A stretch of DNA of 64,000 bases from Rallus limicola (taxonomy: Eukaryota > Chordata > Aves > Gruiformes > Rallidae): assembly GCA_022605955.1 (NCBI GenBank), contig JAKCOZ010000015.1, positions 8,251,287-8,315,286 on the forward strand. The letters are read 5' to 3'. A program made the position numbers and the translations under genes. The notes below the pieces were generated by a model that was given only the letters and a program-made list of their open reading frames with translations, did not search any database and was not told the origin of the DNA. Positions 48,561-61,007 of this stretch are shown here, one piece after another; positions within the stretch are counted from its first letter, which is position 1, and each line of letters starts with the position of its first letter.

Positions 48561-51500
48561 CACTGCTGCCAAGCTGGGCTGAGACCCTTAAACCAACAAC
48601 TTCCCTCCCAAAAGAGGGGCCCTGCACTGTGCATGTAATTTCCCTTTCTGCCCTGGACCAGAAGAACTGATGTGACAGCCAACCTCCACTGAAGCAATGA
48701 GAGTTTTAATGCTTAGCTGGAGAGAGCCAAGATTTCATCCCCCAAATTTCCTCATTTTTCAAGGTACATTTCAAGATTGTTTTAGTTTCAAAGGAAACAG
48801 CCCACACCTGTGCTATAACACTGATAGGACTCTGATTAATAATTGTTTAAGAAACACTATGTTTTGTACCCCTGTAAGGTCCAGACAATGGGCAGAAATA
48901 CCCAGGGATCATGTGAACTTTGTGGTCTCTGCGGTGAGAATTTGCCAGGAATTTGCCAGCCACCTCTCTGAAGATTAACGATGACATTACATATATTTAT
49001 AAATTAAGGTAAGACTGGAAATCAGTTAAATGATGTAGGATACACCTGTAGCTGTTTGAAACCAATGGCTCATTCTGCTCTTTGTTTCTCCTCATGCCTG
49101 GTGAGCAAAGCACTTGGTGAGCAAGTTGCTTTGCTCCTGCCAGGAGATGCTCAAGAGTCTGGAATGTCCCTCAATACATTAAGACAATCAAAATTATTAT
49201 ATGGATCTGCCACATCAGCCATGGATACAGGGTCTTGTGTCCCTGGAGGCAAATGGGACAAATACAGGGACTGGACTTTCCCAGGGAGGAGGACCTGGAG
49301 TACCCTGCTGACACATGGCCATGCTTCTCCTTGATAGCAGGAGGATGCATGTGGCCTGACCCTTCAGCAGGGGGTATTTCTTTGTTTTTATAGTCCTTAA
49401 CTGAAATGTTTATGATACAGCCAGCTCATTCTCCCAACTGAGGATCAGCAGTCACGACAATAGGGTCAGCATCAAGGTTGTGGCTGGAATAGGCACATTT
49501 GGTGTTAAAACTTAATTTTTTAAGAATTTGCATTGAAATACGAGAATATTTTCCTAAGTTGGACTAGATTTCTTCAACCCCCAAGTATTGTCTCATAGAA
49601 AAATGAAGTGGACAGAATCTTTTTGTCTACATATTTTGTGTGCTGCTGCATCAGCTGCACTCCTGTTTTAACCAATCTGCAATACAATAGACAAAACATG
49701 AGAAGTATTAGACAAAATAATGGAGGGAACGCTTAAATTTCCTTGTCAAAATATCTGTTTATGCAAGCCTGACTACATCTCCTGGCGTGTGGCATAAGAA
49801 TGGGGATTATTTCTCTGGGCCTGCGCTGCAGAGGGGGACACTGCATCAGTCGATCAGATCCGTCCAGACATGCCAAATTCTGCCCCACAGCCTGATAACA
49901 TCAGGTCATTTAATCCTGCAAAATGCCTGCTAACAAGTCAGCAACAGGAAGCTGTTGAAGTGTAGAAGAAGGAGCAATAGCGTCATCTCACACAGTTCAT
50001 AAATTAACAATACTCTGTCTTTTCTTTTTTCTTTTCTAACCCGTGACCAAGGCTCTCAGTAGCATTTCCCCAGCCAAGCTGGAAGAGAAGCTTTTGTTTA
50101 ATAACTGGAAAAAGTGCTGAAATCACTCATAAAATATCACCCAGGTTTGACAAGTTTATCTAGTAGTGCTGTTGATACCCTCAGCAATGGTATTTCTGCA
50201 GTGAAACCAGAGCATCTGATCTGAGGGTGGATACATAACTTCTGCAAGCATTAATCGCAGTTCGATGCGATGGTCTCATGCTGTCTGTCTGAACTCTTCT
50301 GGGTTACTAAAGCCTCTGTCCTGTCTGGGAGTGCAGGTTGTGCTGTGTGAGCCCAACCCATGTTTGCAAGGCTGTGTCTTAGCTGGGAATAACCACAGAC
50401 TAGAGGACTGAGCTGCACTCACAGGGGGTGGGGCCTTGCAGGAAGTATGGTGGGGCCAGGGACCTGGGGGGGTATCACAGCCTTTCAGCACAGTCAGAAC
50501 CCCTGCAGGGTTTGCAACTAGGCTGAGTGTCTTCCCTCCTTCCACTCCATAAAGCTGCTCAAGTGCCTGTTACTTGTTATGGTCCAGGGACGTTGGCAGA
50601 ATCTCAGTGGCAAGCAGTGAGATTTGCCTCCTAGCTCAGCCATGGGCCCCTGCAATGAGCTTAGTGGGGCCCTTTATTGTTATGGTTTCATGAGGATACT
50701 GTGGTGTAAAGGATCATGTCTGAAGTTAAAAATAACCAGAAGTCAAGAGACAGGCAATGCTGTATTGGAGCAACTCAGCAGCTCCATGTGCAGGAATCCC
50801 ACAGTCTTTGGTCTTTGCCCAACTGAACGCTTAATTTAAATGCTAAATAGACAATTAAAATGCTACTGTTGGCAGGTTTGCACCTACCAGTAACACAGTG
50901 GATACCTGAGAGCAGAATTTGTGGGCAAAGCCCAGAATGGATGGGTGATGACCAGTGGTGCTGCTGCATGGCTGCCAGGTGAAGGCCAAGCACACAGCCC
51001 AGCCCATTTTCAGTTCTGCCTGCTTTGGAGCTGGGTTGACACCCAAACCATAGAGTTTTTGTCTCCCATGAACTTCAGTTCAAAGTTGTACCTGTAAAGA
51101 AATTCTAAGCATGTTTTCATGTCAAATCATTGGAAATACCCCAGTCAGCTGTAACTGAAGACCAAGGTCCCTTTCCAAGGCAGTGAATGCCAGCAATTCA
51201 ATCGACTCAACACAGTAAGCTTGGGTGAAGAACTAATGTTAGAGAAATTCTTTTCATTGTCAAGTCTTTCGAGTCCATTAGGATTTATTCAGGCATTCAA
51301 CTTTCATCACTCTCTATGGTTTCTGAAATTTCATTCTTGGATTTCTTTCAACTGTTCTTGAACCCCTGGACACAGGGAAGAAGGCTACAAGGAGATGTCT
51401 TTTACCCTGTTGAGGGGTTTTTTTTCTCCTTTAAAGAAAAAAGAGAATTACCATTGTGTAATGTGTCTGAATGAGGAAGTCTGGGGGCTCAGGACACACT

Positions 51501-53335
51501 GGTTCAGCCAGTCAACAAGTGATTGCTTTCATTGCTTCAGCATGTCAGTGATTACTCTAATGCTGAGCTCTGGTGGGGGCTGGATGATGATGGCGAGTGC
51601 CTGAAAACTGGCCCCCAATTCATTATTCTCCACAAGTGCAAAGGTCAAGTGCCCGCGCCCCGGTGATTGGGCACCTTACGCAAAGTGCACGTCCTGGGAG
51701 GAGCCCCTGACATCTTTGATTTTTCCCACACACAAACTGTTGGTACAAGATGTAATCTGGGAATGAAGGGGCCGTGGACAGGATGATTGGGGACAGCTGC
51801 TCCCCAGAGGCCTCCAACAACAGAGCCTGAGCACTAAATACCCTCCGCTTTCCATGGCCTCGGGACAGGAGAGGTGTCAGGCTACAAAGAGGCACAGATG
51901 GAAGTGAACAGGATTATGCAGCACTGATTAACTGTAAGTATTTTTTTCAGAAATGTAATAGCACTTAAAAAAAGGAAAGGAATAAAGAGAGGCGGGGACA
52001 AAAAAAGGAGGGTATGCCCTCACCAGCTTCTTCCATCCATCATCTGAGGATGACCATGGCTGTGCCTGAAGAAGGGTCACCTGTGTCTGTGGGCTCATCT
52101 TGGCCAAAATATCATTTAGCTTCAAAGAAAATGAGTCTTGAAGCACCCCTCCCTGCCTTGCCTCTGCCACTTTAGTGATTAATAGAAGAAGACATAGTCC
52201 TTTGTACAGATAGATCTCAAACCCACTTTAGTTAGCAAGGATGGCTCTAGTAGGTTCTGGATCAAGTCTATGTGGTGCAAGAGCTTCTCCATTTTTATAA
52301 CTAAAGCACACAGGCATTTTTTCATTTCTTCTGCAGGTAGAGGTAACTGCAGCAGGTATGTGCTGCTGCCGTGCTAGTTCCTCTCTGATGGTAAAGGCCA
52401 CGTGTAGATGAATCCCACTGACCTCTAAGCAGAAAGACTCTTTCTTCCAAACAATAACTTATCCCAAATTCACTTTCATTTATCAATCTTGGATATAATG
52501 AAGGTGGATGAAGAATAAACATAGCTTTTGCTTCATCCACTTCTGATATAAATGGATCCCATTAATTTGTATTTTTCTTTATCATCCATTACTTTGACAC
52601 TGTAATAACACCTCTTAAACTGAGGAGGTGGTATGGTACTTTTGAAAGGATGGTTTGAAGAATCCATAATGTTGGAGGCCTATGAAGCGATTCCTGATGT
52701 GCAGAATAACTGAGCTGGTTTCTGAGGTTTTGGTTAATCTGTGTCACATCATGGACTTTGGCTCAGACCAACAGTTAATTGTAATTAATCTAGAATGCAT
52801 GTTTTCTATTGGCACGTGTGTGATATTTGTGTCTTCTCTCAACAGCTTTGTACTCATGAGGTTCTGCGATGCTCTGGCTGTCAGCAAAATCTGATATCGA
52901 AGTGGTGATGCTGTATCTTGCTAAACTTCTGTTGCTTATGTCAATTCTCCCCACCCCCTTAAATAACCAGTTACATCAGAAATAGCCTACAAGTGTTTTA
53001 GTTTTCCTCTCAGTTTACAAAGGCAAGTTCTTGTTCTTTCACACCCAGAGTAACTGGGAGCTCCTGGATCCAGCCCCCTCACTGCAGTTTACAGTCCAGT
53101 TGTACTTGTACGCTGCCCAGTTGCTTCTGCTGCTATTGAAACCATGCTCATGCTTCACCATATAACTCAAGATCACATAAAGAAGGCTGAGCTAATCCAA
53201 AATAGGAGGAATTTCCAACTCCATTAACTTTACTGTAACCTGAGAAAACTATTTCCAGATTGTTTGTGGGCAAATTGCTCTTGCTAATGGCTGGAGTGGA
53301 GCTGGCAATATCGCTTTTCCCACTGCCACAAACCT
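48561..53335. other. Unique DNA, no gene seen
   Basis: About 4.8 kb with no recognised repeats or genes. Frames up to 93 codons are unremarkable. A slightly GC-rich stretch with a few CpGs lies at about 51,640-51,900. Confidence 0.45.
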
Positions 53336-53358
53336 CCCCCTACCCCCCACCCTCCCCC
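53336..53358 (-). other. G-quadruplex motif on the - strand
   Basis: C-tracts of 5, 6, 3 and 5 separated by one- or two-base loops give a compact four-tract G-quadruplex on the - strand and a potential i-motif on the + strand. Confidence 0.75.
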
Positions 53359-53841
53359 AGACTGTTCAGCCTTTACTCTTTCTACTTGCACACTAAAAAG
53401 GAGCCAGAGTAGAGTTGCTAGTGGGATATTTAAATTTCTGTGAGAAATGGGCTGGCTTTAACTGGGGTTTTCTGTTTAATTTCTCCTGTGCAATAGGATA
53501 CTTGGAGTTTGGTTAAAAAAAATAATGCTAAACCACTGGAAAGACACAAATGCTAGCAGGGCCACTTAAATCCCAATGGAATACTGTCTTGGCCATTTTT
53601 ACAGCACTCCTATCTTATGCTGATGATTTTGGGGGGCAAAGAATCTAGTTAATGGGAATTGGATTACACGCATGTTTGCCCTGCCTTCACTAGTAAATAG
53701 ACATCAACCAATAATGACAGCCCAGCTGTTCCCTGAGTTTGTCTGCCTCCTGGTCAAAGGTGGGACTTACTGCTTTCCAACTGCTTTTATTTTTTAATTA
53801 TTTTTTAATTGACAAGGAAACTATGATTTTGTAACCATATT
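53359..53841. other. Unique DNA between two quadruplex motifs
   Basis: Nothing else recognised. Confidence 0.35.
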
Positions 53842-53859
53842 GGGGGTGGGGGTGGGGGG
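53842..53859 (+). other. G-rich run, three G5-6 tracts
   Basis: G5-T-G5-T-G6. The run has only three separate tracts, but the long tracts allow a shifted four-column or two-tetrad structure. It is followed by a TTTG/TTGC repeat to about 53,888. Confidence 0.55.
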
Positions 53860-53888
53860 TGTTTTGTTTTGCTTGTTTGTTTGTTTTT

Positions 53889-56800
53889 GCATAAGTAGAA
53901 ACAGCTAATTGAGTAAACCTGTAGTATTTTAACTGAGCAGATACAAGTTTGTTTGTATCACACAGTTCCACTGCCAGCAGTGCAGTGCCGGCTCTCTGTG
54001 GAAGATGAGAGTGGTGTGAATCTTCAGCTTCTACTTCCCAACATGATATCCTAGTGTGGGTGACATTTCATTATACTCACTATACAGTAATATCACAGTT
54101 TTGAAATGAAGTCCCTGCGCAGGAAACGAGCTGCTCCCCTGGGGATGTGAATGTCCGATGAGAGAAACTTTCAAGAGGTGAAGAGTGCTGTTTGCATGAA
54201 GTCAAGTGCTGCACTTGTGAGTGGGTAACGGCGGCTGGAAATGGAGCAGAGCTTTCCCACTGAAACTGTTCAGACACCATGGGAACTGGTTTCCTCCAAG
54301 TCCTGCCTTCCTAGGTGTTAGGAGGCAACAGTCTCCTCCTGTAATGCTGAAAAACAAGCACAGAAAAAAATCTTGGTTGGCATAATTATCATCAAAGCCC
54401 TGGTATCTGGCTGTGCCACATTCCAGCTGGCGGGAAGTAAAAATAAGGAGTTTTGTTTAAGATACACGTCATGGTTGTAGCATGGAGGGAACATGCCTGA
54501 ACAGAAACCAGGAGAAAAACAGCTCACACACACCTCTTCTGAGGAGGCTGGGCGGGGGTTTCAGACTCGGAGTCAGTAACTTTGATCCCAGTCTGTAAAT
54601 AAACATGACAAGCTCAGCGAGGGATCAAGAGCTGAGTATGAAGGCCATTGCAGATGTAGGGGCAGTTACTTTTAAAGTCACATAAATGTGGAGGCAGGAC
54701 CTCTGTCATCAAGTATGCCAATGTCCAAAGCAACACAGCATTGTCAAACAGTTGTGTCAGCGCTGCAGGAAAAGTGCAAGGCCTCCATAAAAATCTGGGG
54801 CTAAAGTACGTTCCCCACCGTGTAACAGAACAACTTCCAATTTCTCATTAAGCCAGGATGAGTTTGTATTTCATTTCTTTGTACATTCATAAACTCAGTG
54901 CAGGCAGAATCCCCAAATTACTATGCTGTTCCCCAAGAATTAGCAGCCATTCCACCTAGAAAAATCAAAACCAACCCAAACCATTTGGCTGGATTAAATG
55001 ATAAGATTTCCATCTGGAATCCTGATCATTTTGTCTTTATTATAAGAGGCCCAATGATAATTTTCCCCCTCCTTGAGAAGAGAAAAAGGCCAGCAATTTC
55101 CATAGCTCTAACTCTTCAAGTATCTTTCACTTTACCTCCTTACTGGAAATGCCATTCCCCAATCAAGCAGATGATTTTAATGTAGGCTGGGTTTTGAAAG
55201 GCAGCAGTCCAGTCCATCGCTCCTTCCAAGCAGCATCCAGGCAGGAGTCAGAGCAAGTGGAAGACTAGAAAAGAGGAAATGCCTAATAGCATGATTATTT
55301 TTATATCATATTACACAATGCTTATTTGTTTACAGACAATTTAAGATCATGAAGTCACATTGAATACAAAATCTGCTACTTTCAGCTCTACAAAAAATAT
55401 GTATTTTATTGATAGAGGGATATATGGAGGACATATGGATGCCAGGGAAATGAAACCTCCCTCTGTGTCTAATTTGGAATAAAGCACTCAAAAGTTCATT
55501 AGCATATTTAATTTTGCAGTTTAGAAAACAAAAACATCCCAAATCAGATGGCTGGGGACTGCTTGGAGCATAATATTGTAATGATCACAGTTATTTCTCT
55601 TGTGGATACTGTAAGACCAGTGGTTAAAGACACTCAGAAAACATTCCTTAGCAGTGGATTTCTGTGGCATCCATTTATCCACCTGCTTGGACTAGCCAAA
55701 TTTTGGCTTTCCTTTGCTGAAGGGGTACTGTGGTCAGGTCAGCATTTCATGGAAGTATAGCTGCCAAGTTTTGAACAAGTCTAAAGTGTGCATAAGCCTT
55801 CAGAGGTTTGAGGACTTTCCTATACCTTTTTAAGCTTTTCTTGAACAAGTATTTTTATAACATACCAGCAATTATGAAGATAGCAATCAGCATGAAGAAC
55901 CTTTCTCATAACAATTTAATTTGGCTACATCCTTCATTGGAATGGATTTTTTTTTTAAGATAATTTGGATTTTAAATAGTCACCATCCCCTTTTGAGATA
56001 AATAGACCTGCAAAAAAAAAAAATCTGTTTGAATCCTAAGCTCAGCAATGACTGTGACTATTTCCTTATTCTTTAGACTTTTAGAGACAGTAGTGGAAAA
56101 TGTCCCCGAGATGAAGTCCCAACCTTGCTTCTGCACACTGTGCTGTGACTTTGCCCACCCTGTGTACAAGATGAATGGCATAAAGGAATTCAGCAGCAGT
56201 ACAGTACAGAGTATTTCCATGTCTTGTCCTCTTGGATTGTGTCAGTGAGGAACGAGGAGGTTTCATTTAGTTCCTCCAATACCTTTGCCTTCTACCTGCA
56301 AATGAACAGAAAGGCCTGAAGCAAGTATTTTTTAAGAGCCTTGGTAACCTCGATGCACCCACAGTACCATCACTTGGATAACTGCAAGTCAATCTGGTCT
56401 CCAGATTCTGCTGGGAAGAACACAAGAGTTTGGATAACATCTCTATGTGCCCATTCTGCCCCGCGAGGTGGGAGCAGAGCTGGCTGGCTTTTGGCTCTGC
56501 TCACAGGACCGCTCTTGCCTAAATACATGGGGTGGGGGTGTATGTGGAAATGTTGAAAACGGCAACGCTTTACCCACTGTCAAATACTAATACAGAAAAT
56601 CTTACTGTCTTCTGACAGAAAAACATCTTTCTCCTGCCAACAGTTCTCTCTGCTCTGCGTGGATTCATTACAGCATTGCTGGAACACCTCTGTTGGTCAG
56701 CATGGACACACAAACCGCATGTTGGTCAGGCCTTACGCTAGGTTAGCAGCACCAGAGAAAGCCTTCCAGTGCCATGTGATCCAGCATGTTACATGGAGCA

Positions 56801-57190
56801 AACATGGAGACAAGCAAACAAATAAACAAAAAGAAAAAAAAAAAAAAAAAGAAACAAAGGATTAACTCCAAAGTCATCACGACCCAAGAAGACCCCAAAG
56901 GTGTCCCACCTTTGTACATTGCAGCAATGAAATACGGGTTGACCAAGTCTCTCAAAGGTGAATCCCAACACATCAGCAACTGGGATTCTGGCATTCTGCC
57001 TCAAACAGGGCTTTTACTTTGCAGGTGGGTCCTGTGCATTTCTCCATAGGTCACAACGGAAATTACGTTTCAGGTCAGCAGCCTAATGAGGAGTGGCCCT
57101 GCCAGGCGCAGGAATGCCACATGGCTTTTTTTCCCCCTACTTAACACATTATGAAAGCTAAAAGAAACATTTGGAGCTGTCTGGGATTGT
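53889..57190. other. Unique DNA, no gene seen
   Basis: 54,900-55,100 has CNE-like texture. The 95-codon frame over it (54,898-55,185) is not recognised as a protein. CCGCGAGGTGGGAG at 56,461-56,474 resembles the CTCF consensus with one key mismatch. A17 at 56,834-56,850 is a simple homopolymer. Confidence 0.4.
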
Positions 57191-57199
57191 TGAGATTTC

Positions 57200-57472
57200 C
57201 CGGAGTAAACGGGACTAAACGTGCGATGCAGTTTGTGAACAAACGCTGGCAAAATTAGTTTTGTACCAAGCAATATTGGTTTCCTGCTCTTTTAACAAAC
57301 TCTGACAGTTATTGTTTAGCAGAGCTTGGCAGCGTATAAAAAGATTTGTTCTCTAAACAAGACCCCACTTAATTGTTTACCAGCATCTCCTTTTCTGTTT
57401 AATATAAGTAGAGGCAGCTTCCACGTTTGTTCTGCCAAGGGAGGAAGGCACCAAAATGACTCTGACGGGTAG
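57200..57472 (+). promoter_or_regulatory. Forkhead-motif cluster with TATA box (candidate promoter or enhancer)
   Basis: Forkhead (FOX) core words in about 200 bp: GTAAAC (57,205), CTAAAC (57,215), AACAAAC (57,238 and 57,294), TGTTTAG (57,313), CTAAACA (57,353), a perfect TGTTTAC (57,374) and TGTTTAA (57,396). A TATA box, GCGTATAAAAAG, lies at 57,332-57,343. About 115 bp downstream, an ATG in fair context (CACCAAAATG, ATG at 57,456) is followed by GTAGGT at 57,469, a possible splice donor. The layout resembles a TATA promoter with a short first exon, but no product is recognised and the four-codon start is weak evidence. The dense motif cluster is the firmer observation. Confidence 0.35.
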
Positions 57473-57902
57473 GTTGGCCTCTCAGATATTTGCAGGGAAA
57501 TCAGTCACTCTCATGTTGGAAGTTCCTTGCCCTGTAAATATACTGTGATCAAAGGGCTACAAATCTGGTGCGCAGGTGCTGCACTATGCGGCTGCGGCAA
57601 GAGCCACCTCAAGTTTGAAAGTGAGAAGAAACCCGCCCAGGGAGAGTCGAGGATGGGTTCTCCAGGCTGCCTTGAGTTCAGCTAGCAGATTCTTGACACA
57701 AATCAATAAGACTCATTGAAAGGGTTTGGGGTTTTTTTTGGTTTGGTTTCTTTAAAATCTTGTTTTTAATTATTATTTTGCCGAAGCCTTTTCAGGGCTC
57801 ATTCTATCTGTGAGTCTGTCCATCTGTTTCCCTCACTTTCTCCTTTTTTGAGTGGGGGGTTGAGAGGTTGACTAAGGGATCGACTCCAGATGTCAGGCAA
57901 AC

Positions 57903-57933
57903 AAAAAAAAGAAAGAAAAAAGGAAAGAAAAAA
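57903..57933 (+). repeat. A-rich polypurine tract
   Basis: A 31-nt uninterrupted purine run of GAAA/GGAAA-like units, lying eight bases upstream of a C-rich quadruplex motif. Confidence 0.9.
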
Positions 57934-57940
57934 CCAAAAT

Positions 57941-57966
57941 CCCAACCCCCCACCCCAACCCACCCC
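57941..57966 (-). other. G-quadruplex motif on the - strand, five tracts
   Basis: C-tracts of 3, 6, 4, 3 and 4 with one- or two-base loops. On the - strand this is a five-tract quadruplex motif adjoining the A-rich purine tract. Confidence 0.75.
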
Positions 57967-58024
57967 AGAGCTGATCCCAACAGAGAATGTTCTGAATCAA
58001 TGGACCCTATAGTCTAATAGCCCA

Positions 58025-58040
58025 CGGAGCCCGGGCTCCG
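58025..58040. repeat. 16-bp perfect GC-rich palindrome
   Basis: CGGAGCCCGGGCTCCG reads identically on both strands. It contains three CpGs and is followed by ATTAACAAAG, which matches a SOX/TCF-type HMG site. Its CpG retention stands out in CpG-depleted DNA. Confidence 0.85.
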
Positions 58041-58139
58041 ATTAACAAAGGCATTATCTGTGCCAGGAGCGATGCTGCTCCTGACTGTATTTGTACTACA
58101 ACCTTATTCTTATTCAGAGGAAGTGCCCTGGGTCGGTGA

Positions 58140-58480
58140 GTGTTCAGCTAGGTAACCCCAAGGTCAGGTTTAATTGCTCTAAAAGGTGGCACATGGCAAT
58201 GAATGAGCTCTAATGATTTAGATAGTATCTATTTCACATCAAGAAGTTTCCACTCTGAACAGACCTAATCGAAAGTAATCTGAAAATTAGGGAAAATAAA
58301 AACCATGCCCACAATGACCTAAATACCTATTTCCTTGAATTTTATGCCCTAAATAACCTCATTCCTGGGAAGTTTAATTTTTCCCTTCTGCTAAATATAC
58401 TGCCTGGGAGAAATGATTGGCCATAATCAGGCTTTTTAAAGCTGCAACTGTTAAAATATTATTGTACTACTAAGAATTTT
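58140..58480. promoter_or_regulatory. CNE-like non-coding block
   Basis: Unique AT-rich DNA with many ATTA/TAAT and AAATA words and a GATTGGCC (inverted CCAAT) element. No repeat or frame. Together with 57.2 kb and the palindrome it forms a 1.3-kb regulatory-looking domain. Judged by texture only. Confidence 0.3.
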
Positions 58481-59379
58481 GGAGGGGAAAGCTGGCAGTA
58501 TCGAGGAAGGGAGAGAATATCACTGGGGCGGTCAGAAAGAACGTCCATGGGAACTCCACTCACACTTTCACATTTCCATGTATGTCAGTGTTTAGATATT
58601 TATCTACTATTTTCATGCTTTTTTTCATCTGTGCCCTGTGCACTGTCCTACTCTATACACGTGGCCAGGCATTTCCAGGTAAATGTGTGACGCACCGATC
58701 TCTGACCAAGCCATGCAGTCTGATTCTTTCAGACTTTCTGTGCCCTGAGTAATCGTGTGGTGCCTAAATTTGGAAATCCCAGGCAGAAACACGTTCACCT
58801 TTGAGTCAGCCATACAGCCCTACACCCATAACTGAAGAGGTTTGGGATTGGGGTTGCTAGCAATTAACGTATTGAAGTATTTGTTTGGAAAAGCTAGTGA
58901 TTTCTTTATGACCTTGAGCCATCAAAGACTAAGTACGCAATTAGTTGTAGCTGCAGCGAGGCATTTAAAGCCAAGCATGTGTTTTAGTGCTTTGATAAAT
59001 CAGGGCATGGCAGAAACAAATTTGAAAATAAAAAATATACAGAGAGTTGAGGGGAAAAACCATTTGAGCCTGCAGTCGTGCCGTTCTTCCAGGATACTCA
59101 CGTTACGCAGCTCTTTTGGTCGATGACGATACTGTGCCCTCCAGTACTGTGATTGCCCGTTCCTGGGTAAAGCTCTTTTAGGTGAGTGCTCACTGCAGGG
59201 CTGGCAGAGTCCCAGTTGCATTAACCCCCCCGTTGCGTGGAGCCCTGGGCTCTGCGGTTCGGCACAGGGAAAGCCAAAGGGCTTTGATGGAGCGGAAACC
59301 TGATCTTGTGTTACCTTCAGGTACAGATGGAACCACACCTAGTTTAAATTTTAGTATCAATTTCAGCAGAGGAAAATTC
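58481..59379. other. Unique DNA, no gene seen
   Basis: A few CpGs lie at 59,080-59,260. Overlapping opposite-strand frames of 94 and 112 codons have no recognisable domain. Confidence 0.4.
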
Positions 59380-59459
59380 TAACCATAAAGTTGGCTGTAA
59401 CCGTAAAACCATTATAACCATAAAGATGGTTGTATCCATGTAACCGTTAAAACCGTAAG
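59380..59459 (+). repeat. Imperfect 35-bp tandem rich in MYB-like sites
   Basis: Two diverged units begin TAACCATAAAG at 59,380 and 59,415. Within 80 bp there are repeated AACC words, including GTAACCGTTA, a canonical MYB recognition element (YAACNG core), plus AACCGTAA twice. The array is too short and irregular to be an ordinary satellite. Confidence 0.6.
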
Positions 59460-61007
59460 TGGCCTTAGGAGTACAAAGAGTATTTTAGAATTTTTCTAAG
59501 AGGATTTCGTGGCTATTCATCTCCAAATTAATAGGATCTAGACTTTCTACACTTTGTCCAGAGGGCCCAGCTGTGGGGCAGAAGGTGCTAATGGCTTATG
59601 TGTGTAAACTAAAATGACCTTGCAAGTCTCCACAGGAACACCAGAGATGAGAAATGGGAAATGTGCAGGGCATTTTGGCTGGCTTCTGAGAGGAAGCAAA
59701 GGGAAAGAACACAGAGATCGAACACATGCCCAGAAATGTGCTAGCTGCTCAATGGGAAACCAAGTAAAAACACTTATTCCAGTGGTAACTTTCTGACAGT
59801 CTTTTTAGTGCTGAATTTTATGCTTGTTCCTATCTCCTTATAACGATGTTCCTAATTTAAAGGCTTCTCCATAGTCCTTTCCTTCAGCTCATTTTGGATC
59901 GCTGGTGGCAGTGCAGTCAAGGAACAGGTCAGGATCTGGTATGGAACAGCACAGCCATGGACAGGGGCTGCAGCAGCCACTGATGTCCAACCTGCTACAA
60001 ACTCCCACTGCTCTAGGGAAACTCGAAAAATGAGCTCAGCCCCAGTGGGTGGAAGACATGGTCTTTTTTTTACAGAAGGGGACAGTTAAGGAGACAGAGA
60101 GGCAAATGCCCTTGGTTGTCTGTGCCTAGATGTCTGTCCTACAGCCTGTGGACCAGTGATCCTTGGGTGTGGAGGATGCTGCTGGCACACACGGTGTGAC
60201 CTGCAATACAAAGGACTAGAAAATGGGGTCCTTCAGCCACCCTGCTACGTTAAAGCCTCCCTCTCTTTCTCCCTCGGTTACCATATAGGCATCTTGTTGC
60301 AAAACACAGACATTTTAAACTATAATTTGCCTTTGCTGAGCTATTGATCCTGATTGTGCCTGAGATTTGGGAGTTTCCCAAATACAATAAGTGTGTTTAC
60401 ATGCAGTAGTCAGAGAGGAAATTACATGTGAAAGCACTCAATAAGGAGATGGTATTTTGTTGCAATTATACATAAGCCTTGTGTTTACATGGGGTTTTTA
60501 AGGAGAATTCAAAGCATATCTCCTTCTTGTGATGCATCAACAAGCATATCAAATGATTGTTCAAAAAGCTTGTGCTTTTTTGCAAAAATAGAAACCAAAT
60601 GGCTGAGTAATTTCCAACAGAAAAAAAAACCTGCTACAGCAATTCCATGGTCTATTTAAAACTCCTTTATAAAACCTTTTAAATAATAAAACTCTACACT
60701 CCCAATTAAAAAAACCCTACTGGCTCCACTGGTTTCATGTTTCTAAACATTATACATTGTAGGGCCATTATATCAACTGCATATTTCCCCCTCCGAAGAT
60801 CCCTTCTTCCACTCTTTCTCTTCTGCCATTGCTCCTGTGTCCTGACCCTTTCCCTGATGTGGTTATGGTCCCATGGGACACTCTGCGTCCCACATCCTTG
60901 GCCCTGCTTAGGGAGTCACTGAGCATTTGTGAAGCCATTTGCTTTCACAGCCCTTGGGCTGTGCCGTGTTGAGGACAGGGTGACTGTCAGCAGCAGAGAG
61001 TCCAGAC
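59460..61007. other. Unique DNA, no gene seen
   Basis: 60,360-60,700 is AT-rich with CNE-like texture (CAATTATACATAAGCC, TCAAATGATTGTTC). No repeat or gene recognised. Confidence 0.4.

Noticed and set aside
56834..56850. A17 run preceded by AATAAA at 56,821-56,826 as a retroposed tail
   Set aside because: The hexamer lies only 7 bases from the A-rich stretch, too close for a normal cleavage site, and the surroundings are simply A-rich.
57456..57545. 30-codon frame starting at the ATG of the FOX/TATA segment
   Set aside because: Too short and unrecognised. Kept only as part of the promoter hypothesis, not as a gene.
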